This document shows positions 45,095 to 55,445 of a stretch of 64,000 nt of DNA, one piece after another (position 1 is the stretch's first letter; each line of letters starts with the position of its first letter). A program made the translations under genes and the position numbers. The notes under the pieces were generated by a model, which saw only the letters and a list, made by a program, of their open reading frames with translations, had not been told where the DNA came from and made no database searches. This DNA comes from Planococcus sp. CPCC 101016. GTDB lineage: Bacteria > Bacillota > Bacilli > Bacillales_A > Planococcaceae. The stretch spans positions 869,624 to 933,623 of the forward strand of contig NZ_VOHB01000002.1 in the NCBI RefSeq assembly GCF_007859295.1, read 5' to 3'.

Positions 45095-46414
45095 ATGAAA
45101 TTATTTGAAGAAATTATAAAAAATAAAGAAAAAATAGCTGTTATTGGTTTAGGTTATGTGGGTATGCCAATAGCAGTTGCATTTGCAAAAAAAGTAAAAG
45201 TAATTGGATTCGATTTAAATACTAGTAAAATTGATTTATATAGATCAGGAATCGATCCAACAAATGAAATTGGTAATGAGGCTATTAAGCATGCAAAAGT
45301 CGATTTTACGTCAGATGAGGTGAAATTAAGAGAAGCTAAGTTTTTTATTGTAGCAGTCCCTACTCCTATTAATTCAGATAAAACTCCAGACTTAGCACCT
45401 GTAGAAGGGGCAAGTAAAATTATTGGACGAAACCTTAGCAAAGGTTCCATAGTGGTATATGAATCAACAGTATACCCCGGGGTTACTGAAGATATATGTA
45501 TTCCGATTTTAGAAAAAGAGTCCGGACTAAAGTGCGGAACTGATTTTAGTGTAGGTTATTCCCCAGAGCGTATTAACCCGGGTGATAAAGTACATACTTT
45601 AGAAAAAATAATTAAAATTGTTTCAGGAATTAATAAAGAAAGTTTAGAAGAAATCGCCAAAGTATATGAACTTGTCATTGAAGCTGGAGTACATAGAGCA
45701 AGTTCTATAAAAGTAGCAGAAGCAGCTAAGGTTGTGGAGAATAGTCAACGTGACATAAATATTGCATTTATGAATGAACTTGCTATGGTTTTTGATCGTA
45801 TGAATATTGATACTAATGAAGTGATAGAAGCGATGAACACTAAATGGAATGCTTTAAAATTCTATCCAGGCTTAGTTGGGGGACACTGTATAGGTGTAGA
45901 TCCATATTATTTTATATATGAAGCTGAGAAGTTAGGATATCATAGTCAAATTATACTGTCTGGTCGAAAAATTAATGATGGTATGGGGAAATTTATAGCA
46001 GAGGCCACTATAAAAAAATTAATACTTGCAAACAAAGTTGTAAAAAAAGCAAAAGTAGTAATATTAGGACTTACATTTAAAGAAAACACTCCAGATACAA
46101 GAAATTCTAAAGTAATAGATATTATTGAGAATTTAAGAGAATATGGAATAGATCCGATTATAGTGGATTCTGAAGCAGATCCAAAAGAAGCTAAAAGAGA
46201 ATACGATATTGAATTAACTAATTTTAATGATGTCAAAGATGCTGATTGCTTAATTTTAGCTGTGGCACATAATGTGTTCAAAGAAATTTCACTTACTAAA
46301 CTGGATTCTCTGTATGGAAAAATGGAAAAAGAAGAAAAAGTACTCATTGATATAAAAAGTATATTAGATGAAGAAGAAATTATAGACAGAGGCTATAGTT
46401 ACTGGAGATTGTAG
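45095..46414 (+). CDS. UDP-sugar 6-dehydrogenase (WbpA/TviB/WbpO group)
   Basis: A 439-residue nucleotide-sugar dehydrogenase. N-terminal NAD site IAVIGLGYVGMPIAVAF, the YESTVYPGVTE block, and the catalytic cysteine in GGHCIGVDPYY; FKENTPDTRNS lies in the C-terminal domain. The GVDPYY form suggests the UDP-HexNAc dehydrogenase subgroup rather than UDP-glucose, so the product is likely an amino-uronic acid. ATG after AAAGGGGA, 15 bases after the previous gene. Confidence 0.9.
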   Translation: MKLFEEIIKNKEKIAVIGLGYVGMPIAVAFAKKVKVIGFDLNTSKIDLYRSGIDPTNEIGNEAIKHAKVDFTSDEVKLREAKFFIVAVPTPINSDKTPDLAPVEGASKIIGRNLSKGSIVVYESTVYPGVTEDICIPILEKESGLKCGTDFSVGYSPERINPGDKVHTLEKIIKIVSGINKESLEEIAKVYELVIEAGVHRASSIKVAEAAKVVENSQRDINIAFMNELAMVFDRMNIDTNEVIEAMNTKWNALKFYPGLVGGHCIGVDPYYFIYEAEKLGYHSQIILSGRKINDGMGKFIAEATIKKLILANKVVKKAKVVILGLTFKENTPDTRNSKVIDIIENLREYGIDPIIVDSEADPKEAKREYDIELTNFNDVKDADCLILAVAHNVFKEISLTKLDSLYGKMEKEEKVLIDIKSILDEEEIIDRGYSYWRL

Positions 46415-46439
46415 AATATTAAAAGGAGGGCTGGTTAAA

Positions 46440-47570
46440 ATAAAAATTCTACATGTAAATTCCTACTTTAATGGAAGCCTTTTTTATAAAAACTTATATG
46501 AAAAACAAATTCAAAAGAAGATGGATATAGAAGTCTTTGTTCCGATAGCGAAAAATGATAAGGAAAACATTTCTAATCATGGGAAATATATAACGGTAAG
46601 CCCTAACTTCAAAAAAATAGATAGATTTTTTTATCATATAAAACATTATAAGATTCACAAGAATCTTCAAAAAAAATATGATGTAGAAAATTTTTCTCTA
46701 ATACATGCTCATTCTCTTTTTTCTAATGGATATATAGCAATGAAGATGAAAAAAAAGTATAGTTTGCCTTACATTGTAGCTGTGCGAAATACAGATGTGA
46801 ATATATTCTTTAAAAAAGTAATTTACTTAAGAAAAACTGGGGTTAGTATATTATTACACGCACAAAAAATCATATTTTTATCAGAAGCTTATAGAGAGGT
46901 TGTTATTGAAAAGTATATTCCCGAACTTAAAAAAGAGGAAGTGAGAAAAAAATCCGTTGTGATTCCGAATGGAATAGATGATTTTTGGATAAATAACTTA
47001 GGGAGTAACAGAAGTTTAGAAAAAAACTTTAATCTCAAATTACTATATGTTGGTGAAATCAATGAAAATAAAAATATAACAAGTACACTTCAGGCTATAG
47101 AGTTGCTAAAACAAAAAGGTTTCTCAATTGAATTTACTATAGTAGGAAAAATTACAGACGAAAATATTTATAAAAAAATTACAGAAAAATCTTATGTGAA
47201 TTACATAACGCCTCTCAAAAAGGAGGAGTTATTACATGTATATAGAAGTCACGATATATTTATCATGCCTTCATTAAAAGAAACCTTTGGATTAGTATAT
47301 GCTGAAGCTATGAGTCAAGGGTTGCCAATTATTTATACAGAAGAACAAGGATTTGATAGACAATTCGAAAATGGTTTTATAGGATACTCAGTAAACCCGC
47401 TCGATTCTAAAAATATTGCCGAAAAAGTTCTTGAAATTATAGATAAATACAATTATTTGTCTATTAATTGTGTGTCGAGTATTGATAAGTTTAATTGGTC
47501 TAATATTGAAGGTACATACAATGAAATTTATACTAGTGTAGTGTCGGAAAAGGAAGATATAAATGAATGA
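46440..47570 (+). CDS. Glycosyltransferase GT4, apparent ATA start
   Basis: The first in-frame ATG is at 46521, but the frame is open farther upstream and 5' codons give IKILHVNSYFNGSLFYKNLYE, a typical GT4 beginning (normally MKILHVN...). AGGAGG at 46424-46429 is ten bases before the ATA at 46440, ideal for that codon, while no ATG, GTG or TTG lies between. I therefore place the start at ATA 46440 (376 residues). The C-terminal half shows LLYVGEINENKNITS, IVGKITDENIYKK and MPSLKETFGLVYAEAMSQGLPI, the GT4 donor site. The end overlaps the next gene by eight bases. Confidence 0.8.
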   Translation: MKILHVNSYFNGSLFYKNLYEKQIQKKMDIEVFVPIAKNDKENISNHGKYITVSPNFKKIDRFFYHIKHYKIHKNLQKKYDVENFSLIHAHSLFSNGYIAMKMKKKYSLPYIVAVRNTDVNIFFKKVIYLRKTGVSILLHAQKIIFLSEAYREVVIEKYIPELKKEEVRKKSVVIPNGIDDFWINNLGSNRSLEKNFNLKLLYVGEINENKNITSTLQAIELLKQKGFSIEFTIVGKITDENIYKKITEKSYVNYITPLKKEELLHVYRSHDIFIMPSLKETFGLVYAEAMSQGLPIIYTEEQGFDRQFENGFIGYSVNPLDSKNIAEKVLEIIDKYNYLSINCVSSIDKFNWSNIEGTYNEIYTSVVSEKEDINE

Positions 47571-48882
47571 TTACACGATAAACTTAAACAAAGTGACACT
47601 TTTTTTCGTTCTTTTCTTATCAATACTTCCATTTTTAAATATAGGTTCTTTTGGAGTACCCGTATTGTATTTATTAACACCAATTGGAATGTTTATATTA
47701 TTAATTCTTCTACTAGGAAAAATTGCAATTCCGTATGTGTTAAAGCCAATTTTAATTATTTGTGGAATGATAGTTTTAGAAGTTTTTCTTTCAGCTTTCT
47801 ACGGTTCAGTTTCAGCCTTTGGGACTTTTAAATTCCCGACAGATTCTATTCAGTATATTGTGCGCTTTTTGTTTTTAATTTCATTTTCGATAATATTTTA
47901 TAAGAATAAAGTAGATGCTAAAGTTTTTATTAAATACTTTTTAATAGTCGCAAACATAGGTATGTTGATAGGTGTTTTACAGTGGATACCTTGGGCAGGA
48001 AGGTTATTTCTTGTAGAAATGTATCCTTTCACAAAAGTAGATATTCAGTTAGCTCATCTAGATAGATCCTTGCATGCAATAAGAGTTCATGGAATAGCAC
48101 AATTTGCCACAGCAAATGGTGGACTAGCCACTTTCTTTTTTATATTTGCATATTCTGTATATAAATACTCTAGTCATTACAAACTACTTTCAATTTCTCT
48201 GATATTTCTTTCTATCTTAAATATAGTCACCAGCCAAGCCAGAGCAGGGATGTTAGCTCTTGTATTTGCTGTAATTTTATTATATTTGATAGATGTCTAT
48301 ATTTATAAAAAAAGTTTTAAACCTACTATATACTTTTCTGTTTTGATAATAGTCGTCTACGCTTTTGGATATTCTTTGTACCAAGCAGGGAACGAATTTG
48401 TTGAAACTATAGTATTTAGATGGACTGAGTTATTTAAAACAAATGGCGGTGAAAGAACAGATCAAATAGAATATGGAATTAGTTTATTAGATAGCCCCAT
48501 GGATTATTTATTTGGATTATCTAAAGTATTTCAAAGCCAAGGAGATTTAAATTTTTTCATTGAAGTAGAACCAGTAAATATACTAGTTCTTTATGGAGCA
48601 ATAGGATTTTTCTTTCAATATTCTTTAATATTATTTATTTCAATGTATTTCCTGAAAAACATCAAGAGAAACATAAATAATAAAGAAGTTCTAGTATTAA
48701 TCATAGCTTCTTTAGTAGGTCTTTTAAGTTATCAAGTTTTTTCTACAGGATACTATTTTTATAGAGAAATAAGAGTTGGCCTATTTCCATGGATTTTAAT
48801 GGGTGTGGCAATTGGAGTTAACGAAATGTATAAAAAAGAAGAGATATCTGCGAATCAAAAAAAAATTAATTTTAAATCCTAA
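47563..48882 (+). CDS. O-antigen-polymerase-like protein (Wzy-type)
   Basis: A 439-residue polytopic protein with about eleven to twelve helices and a long outer loop (about 255-320, with FRWTELFKTNGGERTDQ). The layout and the SQARAGMLAL segment suit the Wzy/O-antigen ligase superfamily. In a locus with a flippase and Wzz it is the likely polymerase of the repeat unit. Sequence motifs in this family are weak, so the call rests on topology and context. ATG after AAGGAAG. Confidence 0.82.
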   Translation: MNDYTINLNKVTLFFVLFLSILPFLNIGSFGVPVLYLLTPIGMFILLILLLGKIAIPYVLKPILIICGMIVLEVFLSAFYGSVSAFGTFKFPTDSIQYIVRFLFLISFSIIFYKNKVDAKVFIKYFLIVANIGMLIGVLQWIPWAGRLFLVEMYPFTKVDIQLAHLDRSLHAIRVHGIAQFATANGGLATFFFIFAYSVYKYSSHYKLLSISLIFLSILNIVTSQARAGMLALVFAVILLYLIDVYIYKKSFKPTIYFSVLIIVVYAFGYSLYQAGNEFVETIVFRWTELFKTNGGERTDQIEYGISLLDSPMDYLFGLSKVFQSQGDLNFFIEVEPVNILVLYGAIGFFFQYSLILFISMYFLKNIKRNINNKEVLVLIIASLVGLLSYQVFSTGYYFYREIRVGLFPWILMGVAIGVNEMYKKEEISANQKKINFKS

Positions 48883-48914
48883 GAGAGTTTTGTAGTAGAT
48901 AGGAGAAATAAAGC

Positions 48915-50147
48915 ATGCGTAGTAATATTATTATATTCTCACATAATACACATAGTTTTTTAAAAAATGAAATAATTTATGCAGCTAATACATTTAAAAA
49001 AGTCATATTTATATCACCCTATAACGAAGAATTAAAAGAAACTATTAATGGCTTTTCGAATGTGGAATACTTATCTTATAACAGTATAACTTTACGAAAT
49101 AGTTTATTGAAATCTATAAAAAAAGTTACAAACAAATATGTCCTAATTGAATTATTCGAGGGAATTCGAAGTGGATTATTTACAAAGTCATATCTGAAGA
49201 GAGTATTAAGTTTTTTGGCATTTCAAAAAATGTTTGATGATTTTTTAGAAAAAAAAATTAAAGTTTCTAAAGAGGATTCAAAAAATTGGGTTTTTTATTC
49301 TGCATGGTATTATGGAACGGCCTTTGCAATGGCGTTATCCAAAAAAAAATTACCTGATATCAAAGTAATTTCATTGGCCCACTCTTTCGAAATTGATAGA
49401 GAAAAAAATCTCTATACAAACTTACTGTTTAGAAAGCTATATCACCCCCTATTGGATCAAGTTAGCTTTATTAGCAGAAACGTATTCGAAATGTATAAGA
49501 CAGATGTAGTAAATCCTTTAAAACTTACTTTAGAAAATATAAATATTAACTATTTAGGAACAAAAAAATTATTAAAAGGAAAAAGTGTGGCTTCGGCAGA
49601 TAACAAGTTAAGAATTGTATCATGCTCTCACCTAGTTCCGATAAAAAGAATAGACATGATATTTAGAACTTTAGATGATATGACTGGGATTGAAATTGTA
49701 TGGACTCATATTGGAGACGGCACTGAGATGGAAAAGGTTAAGAAGCTAGTTAGCTCAAAAAAAAATTCTAAACTGCAAGTAAACTTACTCGGATCTATAG
49801 AAAACAAAAAAATTCATGAGTTTTATATAAATAATCCTGTTGATATATTTATTAATACTAGTGCATCTGAAGGGATACCAGTAACTATAATGGAGGCACT
49901 TGCTTATGGAATACCAGTAGTCGCTACTGATGTAGGAGGAAATTCTGAAATTGTAAAGAGTGACTTTGGGAAAATTATCAGTAAAAACCCGAATCTTTCA
50001 GAAATTGAGGAAGCCATTATTTCTATTAATAATCTTTCAATTGAGAAAAAGGATAATATGAGGTTAAGTGCATCAGAATTCTATCAAAGTAATTTTAACT
50101 CGGATAAAATAAGAAAAGATTTCTTTGAAATCTTGAGTGCAGATTAA
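48915..50147 (+). CDS. Glycosyltransferase GT4
   Basis: A 410-residue GT4 protein. RIVSCSHLVPIKRIDMIFRT, WTHIGDGTEMEKV, INTSASEGIPVTIMEALAYG and IPVVATDVGGNSEIV form the family's donor-sugar site. Its first 150 residues are lysine-rich and divergent. ATG after TAGGAGA. Very AT-rich coding. Confidence 0.9.
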   Translation: MRSNIIIFSHNTHSFLKNEIIYAANTFKKVIFISPYNEELKETINGFSNVEYLSYNSITLRNSLLKSIKKVTNKYVLIELFEGIRSGLFTKSYLKRVLSFLAFQKMFDDFLEKKIKVSKEDSKNWVFYSAWYYGTAFAMALSKKKLPDIKVISLAHSFEIDREKNLYTNLLFRKLYHPLLDQVSFISRNVFEMYKTDVVNPLKLTLENININYLGTKKLLKGKSVASADNKLRIVSCSHLVPIKRIDMIFRTLDDMTGIEIVWTHIGDGTEMEKVKKLVSSKKNSKLQVNLLGSIENKKIHEFYINNPVDIFINTSASEGIPVTIMEALAYGIPVVATDVGGNSEIVKSDFGKIISKNPNLSEIEEAIISINNLSIEKKDNMRLSASEFYQSNFNSDKIRKDFFEILSAD

Positions 50148-50214
50148 TGTAAGAAAACAGTTCTTAAAATACAAAAAAATATTCAACTAAATTTAAGTGA
50201 AGATAGGAGAAACA

Positions 50215-51330
50215 ATGAAAATATTAATTGAAAACACCGTTCCATTAAATAATGGTGATGCAGCTTTGATTTTTTCAGTAGGTGAAAAATTTGAAGAGAG
50301 GGGGCATGAAGTTTATTATAGTGTTCCTCACTTAAAGAAAATCAAGGAAATATATCCAGAAAAAAACTGGATTCAATCCTTTTTACCATTAAGAGTAATT
50401 AAAATCCCAGTAGTTGGACTAATTATATTAAGTATGTTGTTGATCTCATCAAAAGAACATAGAAATTTTGATGCAATAATCTCAGCGCCAGGAGGATATA
50501 TCAATAGCTACTACAGCTTTAAAAGACGTCTTCAATTAATGACTTTATATAAATTTTTATTAAGGAAGAAAATTTATATGTATTCTCAATCTATAGGACC
50601 TTTTAAAGGGAAAGACTCAAAAATATTTGCTAAATATGTTAAACACTTTAATTTATTTTATGTAAGAGATGACATTTCTATGAATAGAACTTTGGAGTTA
50701 GGAAACTTTAAGAATTTGTATCAAACAAAAGATGCTGCATTTTTATTAGAAACTATTGATTATTCCAAAATCAAGAACAATAAAGTTGCAATTTCAGTTA
50801 GAGAGTGGAAATTCGATGATAGAAGTGAGAAAGTTTATTTTGATTTAATCAAGAGCATTGTAAATTATTTTTATGAAAACGGATATGAAATTACTTTCCT
50901 ATCAACTTGTCAAGGAGAGCCTATGTATAAAGATGATTCTATAATAGCAAAGAAAATCTACAGTGAACTGGATAAAAAAATTCAAAATAGTGTAAAAGTG
51001 GATGATAGCTTTTATAACTTACAGGATCTTAGAAAAAGACTAACAAATTTTGATTTTGTAGTTGGAACACGTTTACATATGTGTATATTATCATGGTTAT
51101 CTGGTACTCCTGCACTTAACATTTCTTATGAGGAAAAAGGAAAAGAGAGTTACAAATACTTAAATATCGAGAAATATTCGATAGATTATAACCATTCTGG
51201 AGAAATTGATACAGTTTTAAGTAACTTTGTAAACGAAAGAAAATTTTCAGAAGTATTTAAAAAAATCAATTATGTACAAAAAGAATCGAATGAGAACTTT
51301 AATAAGTTATATACAGATATTAAGGAGTAA
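50215..51330 (+). CDS. Polysaccharide pyruvyltransferase-family protein
   Basis: A 371-residue relative of CsaB and of EpsO/Gcf-type pyruvyltransferases. It has the N-terminal NNGDAALIF block (VGDEAIL in CsaB), APGGYINSYYS, and GTRLHMCILS corresponding to GMRLHALIF. It probably adds ketal-pyruvate (or transfers a related group) to the polysaccharide made here. ATG 50215 follows TAGGAGA; the frame extends to 50197 without a ribosome binding site. Confidence 0.88.
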   Translation: MKILIENTVPLNNGDAALIFSVGEKFEERGHEVYYSVPHLKKIKEIYPEKNWIQSFLPLRVIKIPVVGLIILSMLLISSKEHRNFDAIISAPGGYINSYYSFKRRLQLMTLYKFLLRKKIYMYSQSIGPFKGKDSKIFAKYVKHFNLFYVRDDISMNRTLELGNFKNLYQTKDAAFLLETIDYSKIKNNKVAISVREWKFDDRSEKVYFDLIKSIVNYFYENGYEITFLSTCQGEPMYKDDSIIAKKIYSELDKKIQNSVKVDDSFYNLQDLRKRLTNFDFVVGTRLHMCILSWLSGTPALNISYEEKGKESYKYLNIEKYSIDYNHSGEIDTVLSNFVNERKFSEVFKKINYVQKESNENFNKLYTDIKE

Positions 51331-51427
51331 ATGCCGTAGTTCAGTAAGATTTCCAGTGTAAACTACTACTCTCTAAAACATTATATTAATAAAACAGAAT
51401 GAAAGTTGTAAATGTTAAGGAGATAAA

Positions 51428-52828
51428 ATGAATAGTTATAAGAAACTTTTAAATAATTCTTTGATCTTCGCAGTTGGAAGTTTAGGTGTGAAATTAATAT
51501 CTTTATTTCTTCTTCCATTATATACATTTTATTTGACGCCTAGCCAATTCGGCACTGTAGATTTAATGACCGTAACGGCAACTCTTGTCATTCCCATTTT
51601 TACTTTAAGCATTAGTAACTCTATTTTAAGATTTGTAATGGATAAAAACTATGATAAAGAGTCAGTTTTAATCAATTCTTTATTTGTGAGCGCTTTAGGT
51701 ATATTTGTTTTAATACTAAGTTATCCGCTTATAATATTAATTTTTCCATTTAAAGAATATATTGAGTATTACTACATTTTTTTAGTGGTGCAAATCTTAA
51801 ATAGTTTACTAGCACAATATGTTAGGGCAAATGGCAGTGTTAAATTATTTGCAATAAATGGGATTGTTACATCGCTACTTCTATTAGTAAGTAATGTGCT
51901 TTTTTTAGTAATCTTAGAAATGTCAATTAAAGGATATTTATTAAGTTTTATTACAGCATTTACTTTAAGCAGTGTCTTTATCTTTTTTTACGGGAATATC
52001 AAAAAAGATATCAATGTCAAAAAATTTAATAAACCACTTTTAAAAGAAATGTTAATTTTTAGCATCCCCTTAATTCCTAATGCACTAATGTGGTGGATTA
52101 TGGGGGTATCCGATCGTTATTTAATTACGTATTATATGGGTTTGAGTTCAGTAGGTTTGTACGCAGTAGCGGTAAGAATACCAAGTATTTTAAATATTAT
52201 TAACTCAGTTTTTTTTCAAGCTTGGCAGATGTCAGCAATTGAAGAAGCTGATTCTAAAGAGAAATCTCTATTTTATACAACAGTATTTAATGTTTTTTCG
52301 CTTACAATGCTTATTATGACATCTCTAATACTTCTATTCTTGAAGTTACTAATGGGATTAATTGTTTCAGATGCTTTCTTCGAAGCTTGGAGGTATGTTC
52401 CTTTTTTACTTCTTGGAGTTGTTTTTTCTAGTTTTTCTGGGTTTTTAGGTACTAACTATATAGCATCGAAAAAAACTGCGGGAGTTCTTAAGACTTCAAT
52501 AATAGGTGGACTATTGAATATAACTTTAAACATAATTCTAATTCCAATATTGGGTATTAACGGAGCAGCTATAGCGACGATGATAAGCTTCTTTATAGTT
52601 TGGGTATTGAGAATTAGAGATACTAAGAAATTTGTAGAAATAAAACTAAATACATTCAAACTTTCCTTTACAATTTCATTAATTTTCCTCCAAATATTTA
52701 TCATGTATTGTAATATTAATCAAGGTGATTTATTGGAGTTATTTATATTTATTATAATTGTCTTAATTAACTATAAAGAAATAGTTTTGTTACTTAATAA
52801 AGTAAAGAAGAAAGTATTGAAAAAATAA
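51428..52828 (+). CDS. Polysaccharide flippase (Wzx-type, MATE/MVF fold)
   Basis: A 466-residue protein with about fourteen helices, starting NNSLIFAVGSLGVKLISLFLLPLYT, typical of the oligosaccharide flippase family. SDRYLITYYMGLSSVGLYAVA is also characteristic. It moves the lipid-linked repeat unit to the outer face. ATG after TTAAGGAGA. Last intact gene of the locus. Confidence 0.92.
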   Translation: MNSYKKLLNNSLIFAVGSLGVKLISLFLLPLYTFYLTPSQFGTVDLMTVTATLVIPIFTLSISNSILRFVMDKNYDKESVLINSLFVSALGIFVLILSYPLIILIFPFKEYIEYYYIFLVVQILNSLLAQYVRANGSVKLFAINGIVTSLLLLVSNVLFLVILEMSIKGYLLSFITAFTLSSVFIFFYGNIKKDINVKKFNKPLLKEMLIFSIPLIPNALMWWIMGVSDRYLITYYMGLSSVGLYAVAVRIPSILNIINSVFFQAWQMSAIEEADSKEKSLFYTTVFNVFSLTMLIMTSLILLFLKLLMGLIVSDAFFEAWRYVPFLLLGVVFSSFSGFLGTNYIASKKTAGVLKTSIIGGLLNITLNIILIPILGINGAAIATMISFFIVWVLRIRDTKKFVEIKLNTFKLSFTISLIFLQIFIMYCNINQGDLLELFIFIIIVLINYKEIVLLLNKVKKKVLKK

Positions 52829-53183
52829 ATTTATTTTTTTATTATAACTAAATTATTATTTAAAGATGGGACAATTCTTGAAACTTTAAGTTTAATTTAG
52901 TTGAATTATAAGTTTATAAAATACACGTTTAATAACCTAGAAAAGTTACAATATATAGAATCATAGAAGTTTTAAAAGATAAAATAATAGTTAAAACAAT
53001 TTCAACTTAAGTTTCTTCCTATACTATCTACTACCGTAAAGTAGTTACTGGAGTTTTTTTGAATCTTCGAATAAAAAATATGAAGTTTATAATGAGTGTT
53101 ATATATAATAAGTAGTAAAAAAAGCTTTAGCTTAGTTGTAAAACTAAGTAGTCTTGAGAAGTTAGATTACGAGAGGTGCAAAT
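52829..53183. other. AT-rich spacer after the flippase
   Basis: About 355 AT-rich bases without a gene. A hairpin CTTAGTT/AACTAAG lies at 53131-53148, shortly before the pseudogene. Confidence 0.5.
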
Positions 53184-54064
53184 ATGCGAGTGAAAAAAGC
53201 CATCATTCCTGCTGCAGATCTAGGAATTCGATTCTAACCAGCTAAAAAAGCAATGCCGAAAGAAATGTTGCCAATCGTCGATAAACAGCGGTTCAGTAAA
53301 GAATTGAAGAAGCTATTGCTTCTGGTATTGAATACATTATCATCGTGACCGGAAAAGGCAAGCGTGCTATTGAAGTTTACTTTAATCATACATTTGAGTT
53401 GGAAAATACACTCGTGATAAAAGGTAAACAAGAAATGCTAGATTCTGTTTTAGAAACTTCTATAGTAGAAATTCACTTTATTCGTCAGAAGCAACCGCTT
53501 GGCTTGGGCTATGCAATTTGGTCTGCATGTAAGTTTATCGGTAACGAGCCTTTCACTGTATTATTAGGGGATGATATTGTTGAAAATGATGACATGCCTG
53601 GCTTAATTGATGGGTCAGAACGAAAAGACAGGTAAAAGTGTTATTGGCGTAAGGCAAGTAACTGAAAAAGATCAGGAAAGATATGTTATTATTGATCCTG
53701 TTCCGTTGAAGGGAAATTGATTTAGGTTAGAAGATTTGTCGGAAAAACAACTCATAGAACTTCTCCATCCAATTACGCCATCATTGGTCGCTATATTTTA
53801 ACTCCAGAATTATTCAAATACTTAGGAGAACATCAGATTGGGGCTCATGGGGAAATTCAATTGACCGATGCTGTCCAGAAGTTGAATGAAGTCCAGCGCG
53901 TTTTTGCATGTGAATTTGAAGGACAGCGTTTTGATGTTGGGGAGAAATTCGGATTTATCGAAACAACGATAGAGTTTGCTCTAAAACGTTCGGAACTTAA
54001 AGATCAGTTATTAGTATTATTTGAGAGAAAATTGGCGGAGCAGAAAGTTTTTATTAGACAGTAA
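53184..54064 (+). pseudogene. galU: Decayed UTP-glucose-1-phosphate uridylyltransferase (galU/gtaB)
   Basis: Pieces in several frames line up in order with GalU/GtaB. Start ATG 53184 after GAGAGGTG gives MRVKKAIIPAADLGIRF, then an in-frame stop at 53235; PAKKAMPKEMLPIVDK; a frameshift; TGKGKRAIEVYFNHTFELENT; FTVLLGDDIVEND; another shift near 53630 leading to KSVIGVRQVTEKDQERYVI; a further stop near 53718; then GEIQLTDAVQKLNE, RFDVGEKFGFIETTI and the tail. The AAGLGTRFLPAT nucleotide loop is damaged (AADLGIRF). At least one stop and two frameshifts, so it is not functional. It should have supplied UDP-glucose for this locus. Confidence 0.92.
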
Positions 54065-54200
54065 AGAAATATCTTTAATTGAAATCTACTTTAACTTATT
54101 GACTAATTACGGTTTAATGGTCACTTTAATAGATCAGGTGTATCCGATATTGTAATCTTATTCTTAAAAAGTAGACAACTTTATTCAAGGTGATTGTTTA
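54065..54200. other. Junction between the galU remnant and IS debris
   Basis: No gene. The stretch AAAAAGTAGACAACTTTATT (54167-54186) is likely an IS end. Confidence 0.4.
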
Positions 54201-54275
54201 TTAAGCTACCTTGGTACGATATTCAATCGGATTCAGCTGTCTTAATTTTTGAGTTACTTGTGATTTTAATGCCAT
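54201..54275 (-). mobile_element. IS3-family transposase C-terminal scrap
   Basis: On the minus strand, ending at the TAA at 54201-54203, the frame reads MALKSQVTQKLRQLNPIEY followed by RTKVA. The LNPIEYRTKVA ending is typical of the integrase-core tail of IS3-group OrfB. Nothing further upstream of the transposase is present. Confidence 0.6.
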
Positions 54276-54428
54276 GTGTATTTACTACTTCTATCACACT
54301 GCTCTTACACGTAACTACCTGCCGGTAAAAAGGCCTTGATTTATGAGTACAGCCAACGAGATGAGCCAATTATGCCATATTTTGATCCGAGTCGGACGGA
54401 TTTCAGAGCTACTTGAGACAACAAGAGA

Positions 54429-54548
54429 GCCACTACCTGACGGTAGTGACTTTTTTTACCGTAAGCGCGTCCAATGGCGAACACATTCTAATAGAAGATT
54501 CTTCATTAGACACTCTTTCCAGAAATTCAATTCTGGAAAGAGTTTTTT
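54429..54548 (+). terminator. Two hairpins in IS debris
   Basis: CACTACctgacgGTAGTG followed by a T run (54429-54462), and a 13-bp stem ACTCTTTCCAGAA/TTCTGGAAAGAGT (54512-54524/54531-54543) followed by seven T. They resemble terminators but lie in DNA without intact genes. Confidence 0.5.
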
Positions 54549-55445
54549 TCAAAAGAAAAGAGAAAGAATTGTATTGGACAGCCCAAATCAGCAAATATCG
54601 GCAAAGCGGAAAAACGTTGGTGCAGTGGTGTAAATAGAACAAAATCAAAATCCGCGCGATGAAATATTGGCTGCGTAAGCAGTCGTCGGTATCCAGAGAG
54701 CCGGCAGAGACCGCTTGGGTCTCCTGTCTGGTGGAAGAACCAGTGAAAGACGCCATTACGTTGAGAATAAAAAATGTGGAAATCGAGGTGATGAGTGGCT
54801 TCCAGGACGAACTGTTACTGAAGTTCTTTCGGACACTTGACCAATTATGATGAACGGCCGAATCATCGAGCAGTTGTATCTGGCTGCTGGATCGACGGAC
54901 TGGCGGTCATCGTCCAGGAACTGTTTCAGCTTGATCCTTTTTCCTTGTCTCACTTTATTGGGTCAGTTCAAGTGCCGGATGCTTATTTTGCTTGGCTACG
55001 TGAACAAAAAGAAACTGTTGACCTCAATCAGCAACCGGTAAAGCAATCACTTATTCGTTGAATCAATGCTACAAGCTTACAAAATTTATGAAAGAAGGAC
55101 ATATGGAGATCGACAACAATCGCGCCGAACGGTCGATTAAGCCATTCTTCATCGGTCGAAAGATTTGGCTGTTTGCCGTTTCGACGAGCGGAGCGAATTC
55201 TAGTGCCATCATCTACAGTCTCGAAGAAACCACCAAAGAGAATGGCTTGAATCCATTTTTATACCTTCAATTTCTTTTTGAAGAACTTCCCAAGCCGGAC
55301 ATGACGGCTGAACGGGACATCCATCATCTCATGCCCTGGTCGAAGGTACTTCCGAAAGGTTGTTATATCCAAAAGAAAGTGTCTTTCCGACAAAAAAACG
55401 GAAAGGCATTTTCTTTTCTAAGAAACAGCGTGTTCACTATTTGAC
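54549..55445 (+). mobile_element. Degenerate IS66-family element
   Basis: Remnants of the three IS66 genes lie in order. TnpA-like: KELYWTAQISKYRQSGKTL then VEIEVMSGFQDELL (about 54555-54848). TnpB-like: GCWIDGLAVIVQELFQLDPF (about 54880-54950). TnpC C-terminus: EIDNNRAERSIKPFFIGRK (about 55103-55400). Stops, frameshifts and large deletions separate them; most of the TnpC catalytic domain is gone. The element is dead. Confidence 0.85.
55067..55443 (+). pseudogene. IS66 TnpC C-terminal fragment
   Basis: An open frame in which MEIDNNRAERSIKPFFIGRK and SSAIIYSLEETTKENGLNP match the C-terminus of IS66 transposases. It lacks the rest of the protein and has no ribosome binding site, so it is not expressed as a working transposase. 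Confidence 0.8.

Noticed and set aside
43199-52828. AT-rich block as a prophage or integrative element
   Set aside because: All genes are polysaccharide functions; there is no integrase, structural gene, tRNA target or att-like repeat.
53345-54064. Two small ORFs taken as new genes
   Set aside because: Both are fragments of the frameshifted galU.
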